DNA from: Victivallales bacterium
GTDB lineage: Bacteria > Verrucomicrobiota > Lentisphaeria > Oligosphaerales > Lenti-02
Reading direction: 5' to 3'
DNA length: 7,360 nucleotides
Assembly: GCA_018648945.1 (NCBI GenBank)
Contig: JABGQJ010000383.1
Coordinates: 1 to 7,360 of the forward strand
The notes under the pieces were generated by a model. That model searched no databases, was not told the DNA's origin, and saw nothing but the letters and a program-made list of their open reading frames with translations. The position numbers and the translations under genes are program-made. Below, in pieces: positions 1-6,778 of this stretch (position 1 is the first letter of the stretch; the number at the start of each line of letters is the position of its first letter).

Positions 1-527
1 TGCGCTACGACGTGCTGAACTCGGAGCTGAAGGAGATCCTCCTGGAGAGGGACGAGATTGTCGAGGACCGCTTCGGTGCTCTGGTCCGCCAGGCCCTTGT
101 GCTTGATCTGCCGGGGCCACTGTCCATGCAGGATCTGATGGCGGCGATCGCCGCCGCCCTGGCCCCGCGCATCGGCATGAACGAGGAGGAAGCCCGACTA
201 CTCCTGCTGGCGCGGGAGAAGGAGTCCAGCACGGTTCTGGCCCCCGGACTGGCAGTTCCCCATGTGATTGTCCCCGGGGACCACCATTTTGAACTGATGC
301 TCGTCCGTTGTCACGACGGAGCCCAGTTCCCGGATGTCGAGGAACCGGTGGAGGCGTTGTTCGTGCTGGCTGGCACGGCCGACGAACGGAATTTTCACCT
401 GAAGGCCCTGATGTCCATCGCCCAGATCGTGCAGCAGGAAGGTTTCCTGCGCAAATGGCGGGCGGCGAGTCAGCAGGACGGAATCCGAGATTTTGTTCTG
501 CTCAGCGAGCGCAGCCGTCAGGGGTGA
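1..527 (+). CDS. C-terminal part of a protein ending in a PTS EIIA type-2 domain (5' end outside window)
   Basis: The reading frame is open from the window edge (codon phase begins at base 3) to the TGA at 525-527. A GTG at 12 could be read as a start, but the codons before it continue sensibly (Arg-Tyr-Asp) and there is no ribosome site, so I treat the gene as cut by the window edge. After a charged linker (about residues 5-20 counted from that GTG) comes an EIIA type-2 domain of roughly 140 residues. The phospho-accepting histidine is in the PGLAVPHV motif (codon 261-263), and the FVLAGTADERNFHLKAL stretch carries the second conserved histidine. In this family the histidine takes a phosphate from HPr or NPr and either passes it to a sugar permease or acts as a regulatory switch. 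From memory, a linker like this precedes EIIA domains fused to amino-acid permeases or cation antiporters in planctomycete-like bacteria. That fusion is inference; a free-standing PtsN-like protein remains possible. Confidence 0.85.
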   Translation, partial: RYDVLNSELKEILLERDEIVEDRFGALVRQALVLDLPGPLSMQDLMAAIAAALAPRIGMNEEEARLLLLAREKESSTVLAPGLAVPHVIVPGDHHFELMLVRCHDGAQFPDVEEPVEALFVLAGTADERNFHLKALMSIAQIVQQEGFLRKWRAASQQDGIRDFVLLSERSRQG

Positions 528-541
528 TCTACCGTCACAGG

Positions 542-570
542 TTGCGTTCCGGTCTCCCGGTTCTTACATT
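542..570 (+). promoter_or_regulatory. possible sigma70-type promoter ahead of the rseP cluster
   Basis: TTGCGT (542-547) and TACATT (565-570) are separated by 17 bases, the ideal spacing. They match the -35 consensus at 3 of 6 and the -10 consensus at 4 of 6 positions. The site lies in the only sizeable gap before the five-gene cluster, about 65 bases upstream of the rseP start. The matches are weak and the promoter preferences of this organism are unknown. Confidence 0.25.
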
Positions 571-582
571 TGCCCCTTCGCC

Positions 583-598
583 CCGCTCCCTAGAGCGG
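583..598 (+). other. small hairpin in the rseP leader
   Basis: CCGCTC (583-588) pairs perfectly with GAGCGG (593-598) around a 4-base loop. No T-run follows, so it does not look like an intrinsic terminator. It would sit near the 5' end of the cluster's transcript if the proposed promoter is used. It could stabilise the leader or be chance in GC-rich DNA. Confidence 0.3.
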
Positions 599-620
599 TC
601 GCCGATGCCCACTGACAGCC

Positions 621-638
621 AGGATACACTGCACCTTG
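621..638 (+). promoter_or_regulatory. weak ribosome binding site and TTG start of rseP
   Basis: AGGA (621-624) lies 11 bases before TTG 636. CTG 612 is the only other plausible upstream start after the in-frame stop at 591. A rare start codon with a weak, slightly distant site suggests modest translation of the protease compared with the ATG-started genes that follow. Confidence 0.45.
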
Positions 639-2360
639 CTCCATATTCTAGACATCATAGCCAAGATCTTCTTCGTGGTGATTTTCTTCGGCCTCTGCAT
701 CTTCATCCACGAACTCGGGCACCTGCTGGTGGCGCTCTGGCAGAAGTTGTACGTGGAGAAGTTCTCCGTCGGCTTCGGCAAGAAAATCTGGGGCAAGACG
801 ATCAACGGCGTGGACTACGTCATCAGCATGTTGCCCTTCGGCGGCTATGTGGCCCTGCCCCAGCTCGACCCCAGCGACGAACCCAAGACCTCCGACGGCA
901 CCGTTCTGCCCAGCGGGCCACCGGTCAGCCGGGCGTTGACCGCCGTGGCCGGCCCCCTGGCCAATGTTCTGTTCGGCTTCTTCCTGGGGCTGTTCATCTG
1001 GGCCTTCGGGACCTGGGAGCCAGCGCCGCAGCAGGAATGCAGGATACTGTCCGTGCCCCCGATGCAGGCGACGTTCAAGGATGGCCTGAAGCTGGATGAC
1101 AAGATCCTCTCCGTGGATGGCAAGTTGTTCGGGGCGCCCTGGTGGACGGTCGTCCAGGACTTGCCGCCGTTGCCCGTGGACGAGGCTGGCAGGCTCGTCG
1201 AGAAGACACTGCACCTCACCGTGGAGCGCGGAGAGGAAGAGGACAAAGAGGTGTTGGAGATCGAGTACACTCCCATGCCGAACCCAGAGTACTACGGCGG
1301 GGCGTCCTACGGCGAGAAGCCGGAAAAGGGATTGCGCGGCGGCGATGTGATCCTGGCTGTGAACGGCAAAGGGCTGGGAAAGGGCTTCGTCGACATCAAG
1401 GAATCGACGATCCTCACCACCGAGCCGGTGGAACTGACCGTCCGGCGCGGAGACGAGACGCTTGACCTGCGCTATGTGCCCGCCGCCAATCCCTATTTGG
1501 AGGGGCTCGGGCATCCCTTCTACTATGTGAAGGAGCCCGTGGCCATCGAGCAAGTGATAAAGGACACTCCCGCCGAGCGGGCGGGGCTGATGGGGGGGGA
1601 TGTCCTGCTCACGATCAATGGCGACGAAGTCGAGAATGCGGGGTTCTTCATCGATGTGATTGCCTTGGGCGGGGGTGCTCCCATCGACCTAACTGTCGCA
1701 CGCGATGGGAACGTGGTCCCGATCCTGGGCATCCTGCCCGAGAGGAAAACGGTCGGGGACAGGACAGTCTTCCGTCTCGGCGCAAAACTCACAGTCCCCA
1801 AGGTGCTGGCGTATCCGAATCCCTGGGAGCAGTTCGTGGACGTGTTCTCCCGGACCAAACGTACTCTGGGCACCCTGTTCGCCCCGGTCCTGCGCAGGCC
1901 CTCCCTTGTGAAGGCGCGGCATATGAGCGGCCCCATCGGCATTCTCCAGATGATCTTCTACAAGGTTCTCGTGGACGGCTACCGGGGTGGCCTCTCCTTC
2001 ATCATCCTGGTCAGCTTCAGCCTGGCCTTCTTCAACCTCCTGCCCCTCCCGGTGCTTGACGGTGGTCACATCGTCTACTCCCTGGTCGAGATCGTTTTCG
2101 GGCGGAAGATCCCGACTCGGATCGTCTACTGGCTGCAGACGGTGTTTGCCGTCCTCCTGATCAGTTTCATGGCCTACGTGTCCTTCTACGATGTGCGACG
2201 CACGCCACGCTTCCTGCGCTTCTTCTTCGGCAGCAAGTCCGAGAAGGTGGAAGACAAGCGCAAAGAGGAACCCGCCGGGAAGGAAGAACCCAAAGCCCCG
2301 GCAGCCGAGGAGCCGTCCGGGACTATCCCCGTCCCCACCCCTGCCCCGGAGGCAAACTGA
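636..2360 (+). CDS. rseP: RseP-type site-2 zinc metalloprotease (M50B) with three PDZ-like segments
   Basis: This is a 574-residue intramembrane zinc protease; relatives cleave anti-sigma factors such as RseA, and signal-peptide remnants, within the inner membrane. The first membrane helix carries the zinc-binding HELGH (residues 25-29). A conserved LPFGGYV follows at 66-72, a second helix lies around 104-126, and the third helix region holds the other zinc motif, NLLPLPVLDGGH (467-478). A fourth helix spans about 493-515. SGPIGI (431-436) is another family hallmark. Between helices 2 and 3 there are three PDZ-like segments (about 133-210, 216-280 and 296-365), each with a GD/DD-V/I-L-x-V/I-[ND]-G core. 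E. coli RseP has two PDZ domains and about 450 residues. The last 50 residues are a Lys/Glu- then Pro/Ala-rich tail, periplasmic if the topology is standard. The start is taken as TTG 636: the frame has a stop at 591-593, no ATG is available, AGGA lies at 621-624, and the N terminus then aligns well with family members. The frame ends 2 bases before cmk. Confidence 0.95.
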   Translation: MLHILDIIAKIFFVVIFFGLCIFIHELGHLLVALWQKLYVEKFSVGFGKKIWGKTINGVDYVISMLPFGGYVALPQLDPSDEPKTSDGTVLPSGPPVSRALTAVAGPLANVLFGFFLGLFIWAFGTWEPAPQQECRILSVPPMQATFKDGLKLDDKILSVDGKLFGAPWWTVVQDLPPLPVDEAGRLVEKTLHLTVERGEEEDKEVLEIEYTPMPNPEYYGGASYGEKPEKGLRGGDVILAVNGKGLGKGFVDIKESTILTTEPVELTVRRGDETLDLRYVPAANPYLEGLGHPFYYVKEPVAIEQVIKDTPAERAGLMGGDVLLTINGDEVENAGFFIDVIALGGGAPIDLTVARDGNVVPILGILPERKTVGDRTVFRLGAKLTVPKVLAYPNPWEQFVDVFSRTKRTLGTLFAPVLRRPSLVKARHMSGPIGILQMIFYKVLVDGYRGGLSFIILVSFSLAFFNLLPLPVLDGGHIVYSLVEIVFGRKIPTRIVYWLQTVFAVLLISFMAYVSFYDVRRTPRFLRFFFGSKSEKVEDKRKEEPAGKEEPKAPAAEEPSGTIPVPTPAPEAN

Positions 2361-2362
2361 CC

Positions 2363-3040
2363 ATGGCGGGCGTCCAGATCGCCATCGATGGACCAGCTGC
2401 TTCAGGCAAGAGTACCGTGGCCAAGCTCGTGGCCGCCGCCCTTGGCGGCTTCTATATCAACACCGGCGACATGTACCGCGCCGTGACCCGCGCGGTTCTG
2501 GATGCGGGCATTGATGCCGATGTCGATCCCGCAGCGGCAGTCTCCCTGCTGGCCAAGCTGGATCTCCGCTACCGTGTGGTGGCTGGCGCGCCCCTGCTCC
2601 ACCTCAACGGCGAACCTGTGCAACAAGAGTCGATCCGCGGCCCGGAAGTGGCAGGAGTGGTCAGTTTCGTGGCTCGCATCGCCGGGGTGCGCGACTGGCT
2701 GCGGGAACGACAGCGCGAGACGCGCGAGTTGGGCATCATCGTCATGGAAGGGCGCGATATCGGGACCGTGATCTTCCCGGACGCCGCCCACAAGTTCTTC
2801 ATGACCGCCTCCCCCGAAGTGCGCGCCCAGCGTCGCCTGGACCAGGCAGGCGAGGTGGCGGACGGGGCCACCCTGGCCAGCGTCACCGCCGAGATCGCCG
2901 AGCGTGACCGAATCGACAGCACCCGCAAAGTGGCCCCCTTGCGTCCGGCTGACGATGCCATACACATCGACACCGACGCCCTGACTCCCCGGCAAGTGGC
3001 GGATTGGATCGTGGCGCGGGTGCGCGGAGAAGCCGCATGA
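2363..3040 (+). CDS. cmk: cytidylate kinase (CMP/dCMP kinase)
   Basis: This cytoplasmic enzyme phosphorylates CMP and dCMP to their diphosphates with ATP, feeding RNA, DNA and CDP-lipid synthesis. The 225 residues match the usual bacterial length. The P-loop GPAASGKST is at residues 10-18, followed by the INTGDMYRA nucleotide-binding segment (32-40). The MEGRDIGTVIFPDA block lies at 128-141, and the lid-side RDRIDSTRKVAPL signature is at 181-193. The ATG at 2363 is preceded by GGAGG (2348-2352) with a 10-base spacer, inside the end of rseP. The gene is 2 bases downstream of rseP and overlaps the next gene by 4 bases. Elsewhere cmk often sits before rpsA or with plsC/ispH; here the neighbours differ. 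All key motifs are intact, so I expect a working enzyme. Confidence 0.97.
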   Translation: MAGVQIAIDGPAASGKSTVAKLVAAALGGFYINTGDMYRAVTRAVLDAGIDADVDPAAAVSLLAKLDLRYRVVAGAPLLHLNGEPVQQESIRGPEVAGVVSFVARIAGVRDWLRERQRETRELGIIVMEGRDIGTVIFPDAAHKFFMTASPEVRAQRRLDQAGEVADGATLASVTAEIAERDRIDSTRKVAPLRPADDAIHIDTDALTPRQVADWIVARVRGEAA

Positions 3041-3459
3041 GCGAGTCCTATGCCAAGGTCAGCTATCGCGTGCCCTACGCGGACACGGACCAGATGGGCG
3101 TCGTCTACTACGGCAACTACCTAACCTACTTTGAGCGGGCCCGCAACGAGCTGCTGCGCGATCTTGGGCTGACCTACCATGAAATCGAACAGCGGGGCTT
3201 CGGCCTGCCTGTGCTCTCGGCCCATGTGGACTACAAGTCCCCCGCGCGCTATGACGACGTGCTGGAGATTCGCGGTTGGGTAAGCAACCGCCGCGCCGTG
3301 CGCGTGCAAATCAACTGCGCAGTCTTCCGGGACGAGCAACTGCTGGCCGAAGGCCACACCGTGCATGCCCTGGTTGATCTTGTGAGCCTGCGCCCAACCC
3401 GCTTTCCGGTCGAACTGGCGGCGGTGATCGACCGAGAGCCCGCCCCGGCTTCCCTCTAG
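3037..3459 (+). CDS. ybgC: YbgC/4-hydroxybenzoyl-CoA-type hotdog acyl-CoA thioesterase
   Basis: The product is a 140-residue single hotdog-fold thioesterase that hydrolyses acyl-CoA or acyl-ACP. E. coli YbgC acts on short acyl-CoAs and associates with ACP and the Tol-Pal envelope system. The family signature runs YADTDQMGVVYYGNYL at residues 14-29, with the probable catalytic Asp18, followed by YFERARNELL (31-40). The YKSPARYDDVLEI segment (66-78) and the hydrophobic strand VQINCAVF (90-97) complete the fold. The ATG at 3037 overlaps the cmk stop in an ATGA, and GGAGA (3026-3030) sits 6 bases before it. An upstream TTG at 3004 would add 11 residues unlike the family, so I reject it. No tolQ, tolR or tolA lies beside it, so a Tol-Pal link is not supported here. 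The exact acyl substrate cannot be read from the sequence. Confidence 0.9.
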   Translation: MSESYAKVSYRVPYADTDQMGVVYYGNYLTYFERARNELLRDLGLTYHEIEQRGFGLPVLSAHVDYKSPARYDDVLEIRGWVSNRRAVRVQINCAVFRDEQLLAEGHTVHALVDLVSLRPTRFPVELAAVIDREPAPASL

Positions 3460-3471
3460 GAGAATGCGATG
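3458..3471 (+). promoter_or_regulatory. ribosome binding site overlapping the thioesterase stop codon
   Basis: AGGAGA (3458-3463) uses the last two bases of the preceding TAG stop (3457-3459) and lies 5 bases before ATG 3469. This placement favours translational coupling between the thioesterase and the membrane transferase. It also fixes ATG 3469 as the start, because the ATG at 3464 runs into a stop after one codon. Confidence 0.7.
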
Positions 3472-4554
3472 ACCTGGTGGCCCATCTACCTTGGTGCCTG
3501 GCTGGCCACGGCTCTCGTGGCCACTGTGCTGACCCGCATTGCCCGCGATCTGGCCCCCCGGCTGGGCTTCGTGGACAAGCCGCTCAACGAGGCGCACAAA
3601 CAACACGCTTCCATTACCCCCGTCTTTGGCGGCGCAGCCATGCTCAGCGCCTGGCTGCTGTGCATCGGCGGTGGTGCGGCAGTGGCCTTGCTCCTGCGCC
3701 ATCTGCTGCCCGAGAGCATCGCCGAACACCTGGCCAATGCGGGGGCTGTCAGCGGCAGACTGCTGATCCTCGTTGGCTGCGCCACCGGCATGAGCTTGCT
3801 CGGCCTGATCGACGACCGACTGGCTCTGAAGGCATGGCAGAAGTTCCTCGGCCAGATCGTCTTTGCCGGGATCGCCGCCGCCTGGGGCGTGCGGATCACT
3901 GCCCTCTTCGGCAGCCCCATCATCACCTGGGGGCTGACTGTCTTCTGGATCCTCTTGATCGTCAACGCGCTCAACTTTCTGGACAACATGGATGGACTGG
4001 CGGCGGGTATCTCCGCCCTCGCCGCCTTCCTCTTCCTGTTCACGGCAGCGGCACGCGGACAACACTTCGTCGCCGTGCTGGCGGCAGTCACCTGTGGCGC
4101 CGCCTCCGGTTTCCTGGTCTACAACAAACCCAAGGCCAGCATTTTCATGGGCGATGCAGGCAGCCACTTCCTCGGCTTCAACCTGGCCGTGATCGGCGCG
4201 CTGACCACCTTCTACACCCAGGAGAGTCGCACCCTCGCCCCACTCCTTACCCCCGTTCTCATCTTGGGCGTGCCGATTTTCGACACCTTCGCCGTCATCC
4301 TCATCCGGATCCGTGCCGGACATCCCATCTACGTGGCCGACAATCGGCACATCTCGCACCGTTTCCAGCACCTCGGCCTCTCGCGGCCCATCGCCGCGTT
4401 GCTGGTCTGCCTGCTCTCGTTCACCGTCGGCTGCGGTGCCGTGGCGCTGATCTGGTTGCCGCCAGCAGGCGCGGCCGTGGTTCTGCTCCAGAGCGCCCTC
4501 GTCTTTGTGATCATCTCGATCATCCAGTTTCACGTCCCGAAGAAGGAAGCCTGA
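3469..4554 (+). CDS. wecA: WecA/MraY-family undecaprenyl-phosphate glycosyl-1-phosphate transferase
   Basis: This polytopic inner-membrane enzyme moves a sugar-1-phosphate, probably GlcNAc-1-phosphate, from a UDP-sugar to undecaprenyl phosphate, the first step in building O-antigen or other surface polysaccharides. The 361 residues contain about ten hydrophobic helices. Family motifs are intact: HKQHASITPVFGGAAML near 43-59, the magnesium-site pair D115-D116 in LGLIDDR, NALNFLDNMDGLAAG (166-180), FMGDAGSHFLGF (227-237), PIFDT (269-273) and the cytoplasmic HISHR loop (294-298). The spacing and His-rich loop fit WecA/TagO-like members better than MraY, and no mur genes lie nearby. No glycosyltransferase or flippase gene is present in the window, so the glycan it serves is unknown. 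The gap to nadC is only 4 bases. The family is certain; the exact sugar substrate is inferred. Confidence 0.9.
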   Translation: MTWWPIYLGAWLATALVATVLTRIARDLAPRLGFVDKPLNEAHKQHASITPVFGGAAMLSAWLLCIGGGAAVALLLRHLLPESIAEHLANAGAVSGRLLILVGCATGMSLLGLIDDRLALKAWQKFLGQIVFAGIAAAWGVRITALFGSPIITWGLTVFWILLIVNALNFLDNMDGLAAGISALAAFLFLFTAAARGQHFVAVLAAVTCGAASGFLVYNKPKASIFMGDAGSHFLGFNLAVIGALTTFYTQESRTLAPLLTPVLILGVPIFDTFAVILIRIRAGHPIYVADNRHISHRFQHLGLSRPIAALLVCLLSFTVGCGAVALIWLPPAGAAVVLLQSALVFVIISIIQFHVPKKEA

Positions 4555-4558
4555 CGCC

Positions 4559-5416
4559 ATGCTGAACCCGACCATGCTCCGCAACCTCTGTCGCGTGGCC
4601 CTGGCCGAGGATATCGGCAGCGGCGATGCGACCACGCTGTCGGTCGTGCCCGCCGACCTGCAAGTGGCCGCCAAAATGGTGACTCGCCAGGACTGCGTGG
4701 TTGCTGGCCTGCCCCTGGCCGAGGCCCTCTTCCACGAGTTGGATCCCACCCTCTGCTTCGCGGCCTGCGTGGAAGATGGCACCCGCTGTGGCAAGGGCCA
4801 AGTCCTGGCCTGGATCAGCGGCTCGGCCCAGTCCATCCTCACCGGCGAACGCACCGCCCTCAACTTCGTCCAGCGCTACAGCGGCATCGCCACCCAGACC
4901 CGCGCCTACGTGGATGCCCTTGGCGACGCCACCACCCGTGTCCTGGATACCCGCAAGACCACCCCCGGCCTGCGCACGCTGGAGAAGTACGCGGTCAAGA
5001 TGGGCGGCGGCACCAACCATCGCTTCGGACTCTACGACCGAGTGATGATCAAGGACAACCACCGCGAACTGGCCAAGCTCTCCGGGCCCGACTCCATCCA
5101 GCGTGCGGTCGCGGCCTGCCGCGAGAAGTTCCCCGCCCTCGAAGTGGAAGTGGAGGCAGACACCCTCGACGAGGTCCGCGCCGCCCTCGAAGCCAAGGCG
5201 GAGTACATCCTTCTCGACAACATGACCAACGAACAGATGGCCGAAGCCGTCGCCCTCGCCGATGGTTGCCCTTCCCGGCTCGAGGCATCCGGCAACGTCA
5301 CCCTCGAACGCATCCCCAGCCTGGCCACTCTCGGCCTCGACTTCATCTCCGTCGGCGCCCTCACCCACTCCGTCCCCGCCGTCGACATCGGCCTGGACAT
5401 CGACCCGGTCGAGTAG
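4559..5416 (+). CDS. nadC: nicotinate-nucleotide pyrophosphorylase (quinolinate phosphoribosyltransferase)
   Basis: This cytoplasmic enzyme converts quinolinate and PRPP to nicotinate mononucleotide, CO2 and pyrophosphate in de novo NAD synthesis. The 285-residue length is standard. Visible signatures are ALAEDIGSGDAT (14-25), VVAGLPLAEAL (47-57), GERTALNFVQRYSGIAT (96-112), DTRKTTPGLRTLEKYAV (130-146) and GGGTNHRFGLYD (149-160) with IKDNH (164-168). The acidic strand EVEVEA (195-200), LLDNM (218-222), EASGN (242-246) and DFISVGALTHS (261-271) complete the barrel. These supply the basic quinolinate/PRPP pocket and the acidic metal site, all intact. The start at ATG 4559 has AAGGAAG (4543-4549) 9 bases upstream; ATG 4574 is an internal alternative. 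The partner genes nadA and nadB are not in this window. This is the last gene of the tightly packed cluster. Confidence 0.97.
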   Translation: MLNPTMLRNLCRVALAEDIGSGDATTLSVVPADLQVAAKMVTRQDCVVAGLPLAEALFHELDPTLCFAACVEDGTRCGKGQVLAWISGSAQSILTGERTALNFVQRYSGIATQTRAYVDALGDATTRVLDTRKTTPGLRTLEKYAVKMGGGTNHRFGLYDRVMIKDNHRELAKLSGPDSIQRAVAACREKFPALEVEVEADTLDEVRAALEAKAEYILLDNMTNEQMAEAVALADGCPSRLEASGNVTLERIPSLATLGLDFISVGALTHSVPAVDIGLDIDPVE

Positions 5417-5446
5417 GCGGGAACCAATTCCGCCGCTACAGTGCAC

Positions 5447-5455
5447 TGGTATACC
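5447..5455 (+). promoter_or_regulatory. possible extended -10 promoter after nadC
   Basis: TG at 5447-5448 followed one base later by TATACC (5450-5455) resembles an extended -10 element matching 4 of 6 core positions. It lies in the 84-base gap after nadC and 45 bases before the next start. No good -35 is present; TTCCGC at 5428-5433 is poor. It is a weak candidate for separate expression of the secreted-protein gene. Confidence 0.25.
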
Positions 5456-5488
5456 CTTTCTGCGTTCAATTGGCGTGCACCCACGACC

Positions 5489-5503
5489 GGAGGCCTGGCG
5501 ATG
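5489..5503 (+). promoter_or_regulatory. strong ribosome binding site that fixes the start at 5501
   Basis: GGAGG (5489-5493) sits 7 bases before ATG 5501, a near-ideal arrangement. The in-frame GTG at 5441 would give a longer protein but has no such site, and it would place 20 polar residues before the signal peptide. ATG 5501 is therefore preferred. Confidence 0.75.
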
Positions 5504-6058
5504 AACGAGACAACAGCCCGTCGGACAGGAATCATGGTGCTCTGGGGCGTCCTGCTCCTCTGCGCAACTACCAGCAGCGTGGTCGGCATGTGGGCTGCGC
5601 CGCCCCCCGTTGTGTGGGGCAAATCCAGTGATGGTGCCTTCGAGTTCAAGAGAGAGAACAAGACCGGGACGATCACCGTCTACAAGGCCGGCGACCGGAA
5701 GAAGGCGCAGTGGCAGGTCGTCGTACCTGAGTTCTACATGCTCTTCTCCAAGATCATGCTGACGAACAAGGGGGACAGGATCCTCCACGTCCGAAGCAAC
5801 CATCAAGTGCGGAAGCTCGACGACACGGCGGTTCATGTGTTGCAGAAGGATGGCACGTTCTGCACACTGAAGGTGCGGGAGTTTATCGGGAGTATTGCGC
5901 TCCCCCAAGGCCAACTGCGGGTATCGACAGCACCGAGCGTGATGTGGCTGAAGAAGGTTGAGGAGCTGACCGACAAGTCGTTCACGATCGTCAACGCCAA
6001 GGGGAAGAAGACGACATTCACCTTCAAGGAACTGGCGAAGAGGATGCGCCGCCGGTAG
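5501..6058 (+). CDS. small secreted protein of unknown function
   Basis: I do not recognise this 185-residue protein. The N terminus looks like a signal peptide: Arg-Arg at residues 7-8, a hydrophobic core about 11-29, and small residues (WAA) near 31-33 before a Pro-rich segment, so the mature part probably starts near residue 33. The mature protein is basic and rich in predicted beta-strand, with alternating hydrophobic stretches such as TITVYKAG (57-64) and QWQVVVPEFYMLFS. No cysteine pair, lipobox, catalytic motif or membrane anchor is evident after the signal; one cysteine lies in the mature part. The C terminus is Lys/Arg-rich and ends in MRRR. It lies 84 bases after nadC and 39 bases before a membrane hydrolase gene on the same strand. 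Base and codon use look slightly less GC-extreme than in nadC. An extracytoplasmic binding or structural role is a guess. Confidence 0.75.
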   Translation: MNETTARRTGIMVLWGVLLLCATTSSVVGMWAAPPPVVWGKSSDGAFEFKRENKTGTITVYKAGDRKKAQWQVVVPEFYMLFSKIMLTNKGDRILHVRSNHQVRKLDDTAVHVLQKDGTFCTLKVREFIGSIALPQGQLRVSTAPSVMWLKKVEELTDKSFTIVNAKGKKTTFTFKELAKRMRRR

Positions 6059-6097
6059 GCTTCCACCGCGGGCATGTGAGCATCGAGGGAGACATAG

Positions 6098-6652
6098 ATG
6101 ACGTTTGTGGGACACAGCCTGACCGGCGCGAGCCTGGCGGTGCTGGTCGTGCCGCAAAGATGGCGACCTCTGGCCAAAGTCGCCCTGGCAGTCGGCTTCG
6201 CGGCTCTGGCGAATGTGCCCGATTTCCACTTCCCTTCCTGGGGACACGAGCGCTATGACATCAGCCACAGCGTGTTCGTGAATGGCGGCCTGATCCTCCT
6301 TGCCGCGCTGATCCTCCTGCTGATCCCTGGCGTACGCGCGACCAAGGGCATGGTCTGGCTCCTGATGGGCGGCACCCTGGCTTGGCTCAGCCACTTCCTG
6401 CTCGACAGCTTCTACAATCATGGGAAAGGCGTGCTCATCTTCTGGCCCCTAAGCCGCGCTCGCCTCAATCTCGCCATCCCCTGGTTCGTGACGCTGAAGC
6501 GACCCATTTCCAGTTTCGGTGCCCACACGGCCCGCGTGCTCTTGATCGAGTTCGTGGTGTATGGCATGGTGTTTGGCATAGCCTTGGCAGGACGCGTCTT
6601 ACGTCTCAGAGGCCAGGACCGTCCCCAGGCGGAAGCGGGGCAGGAGCGCTGA
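6098..6652 (+). CDS. YdjM/DUF457-type membrane-bound metal-dependent hydrolase
   Basis: The product is a 184-residue integral membrane protein with three to four hydrophobic helices (about 24-40, 61-77, 85-102, 147-165). It matches the YdjM/DUF457 family, inner-membrane proteins predicted to be zinc-dependent hydrolases distantly like phospholipase C; the substrate is not known. The expected metal-ligand pattern is visible: GHSLTG with H6, NVPDFHF with D42, HERYDISHS with H50 and H57, and LSHFLLDSFYNHGKG with H99 and D103. Most relatives have a second Asp in the LPDxD motif; here that position is His44, which may be an altered ligand. The Arg/Gln/Glu-rich end (165-184) is probably cytoplasmic. 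The start is ATG 6098, with GAGGGAGA (6085-6092) 5 bases before it. It could be cotranscribed with the secreted protein 39 bases upstream. Expression control is not evident. Confidence 0.85.
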   Translation: MTFVGHSLTGASLAVLVVPQRWRPLAKVALAVGFAALANVPDFHFPSWGHERYDISHSVFVNGGLILLAALILLLIPGVRATKGMVWLLMGGTLAWLSHFLLDSFYNHGKGVLIFWPLSRARLNLAIPWFVTLKRPISSFGAHTARVLLIEFVVYGMVFGIALAGRVLRLRGQDRPQAEAGQER

Positions 6653-6778
6653 CCGAGTATTGGGGAAAGGAGAAGAGATAGGATCTTCCGGCGATGGCGC
6701 ACGCGGCTCCAAGACGGGATGCGGATTCACCACCAAGAGGAGTGCGCAGACCAACTTGGCTTTGCATGTGACTTCCCC

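Noticed and set aside
648..1553. 301-codon minus-strand open frame opposite rseP
   Set aside because: It is the shadow of rseP: rich in His/Gly/Gln/Arg with no domain pattern, while the plus strand has every site-2 protease motif.
3004..3036. Upstream TTG start for the thioesterase
   Set aside because: The extra 11 residues do not resemble the family N terminus, and ATG 3037 has a proper ribosome site and the common ATGA overlap.
3121..4863. 580-codon minus-strand open frame across the thioesterase, transferase and nadC
   Set aside because: It spans three well-supported plus-strand genes, has low-complexity Gly/Gln/Asp/Glu-rich sequence, and its length is explained by scarce stops opposite GC-biased codons.
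5441..5500. GTG 5441 as start of the secreted protein
   Set aside because: It lacks a ribosome site, and the strong GGAGG at 5489-5493 serves ATG 5501, which gives a normal signal peptide.
4520..6421. 633-codon minus-strand open frame across nadC and its downstream genes
   Set aside because: It is an antisense shadow: it covers three plus-strand genes with good starts and shows no recognisable protein pattern.
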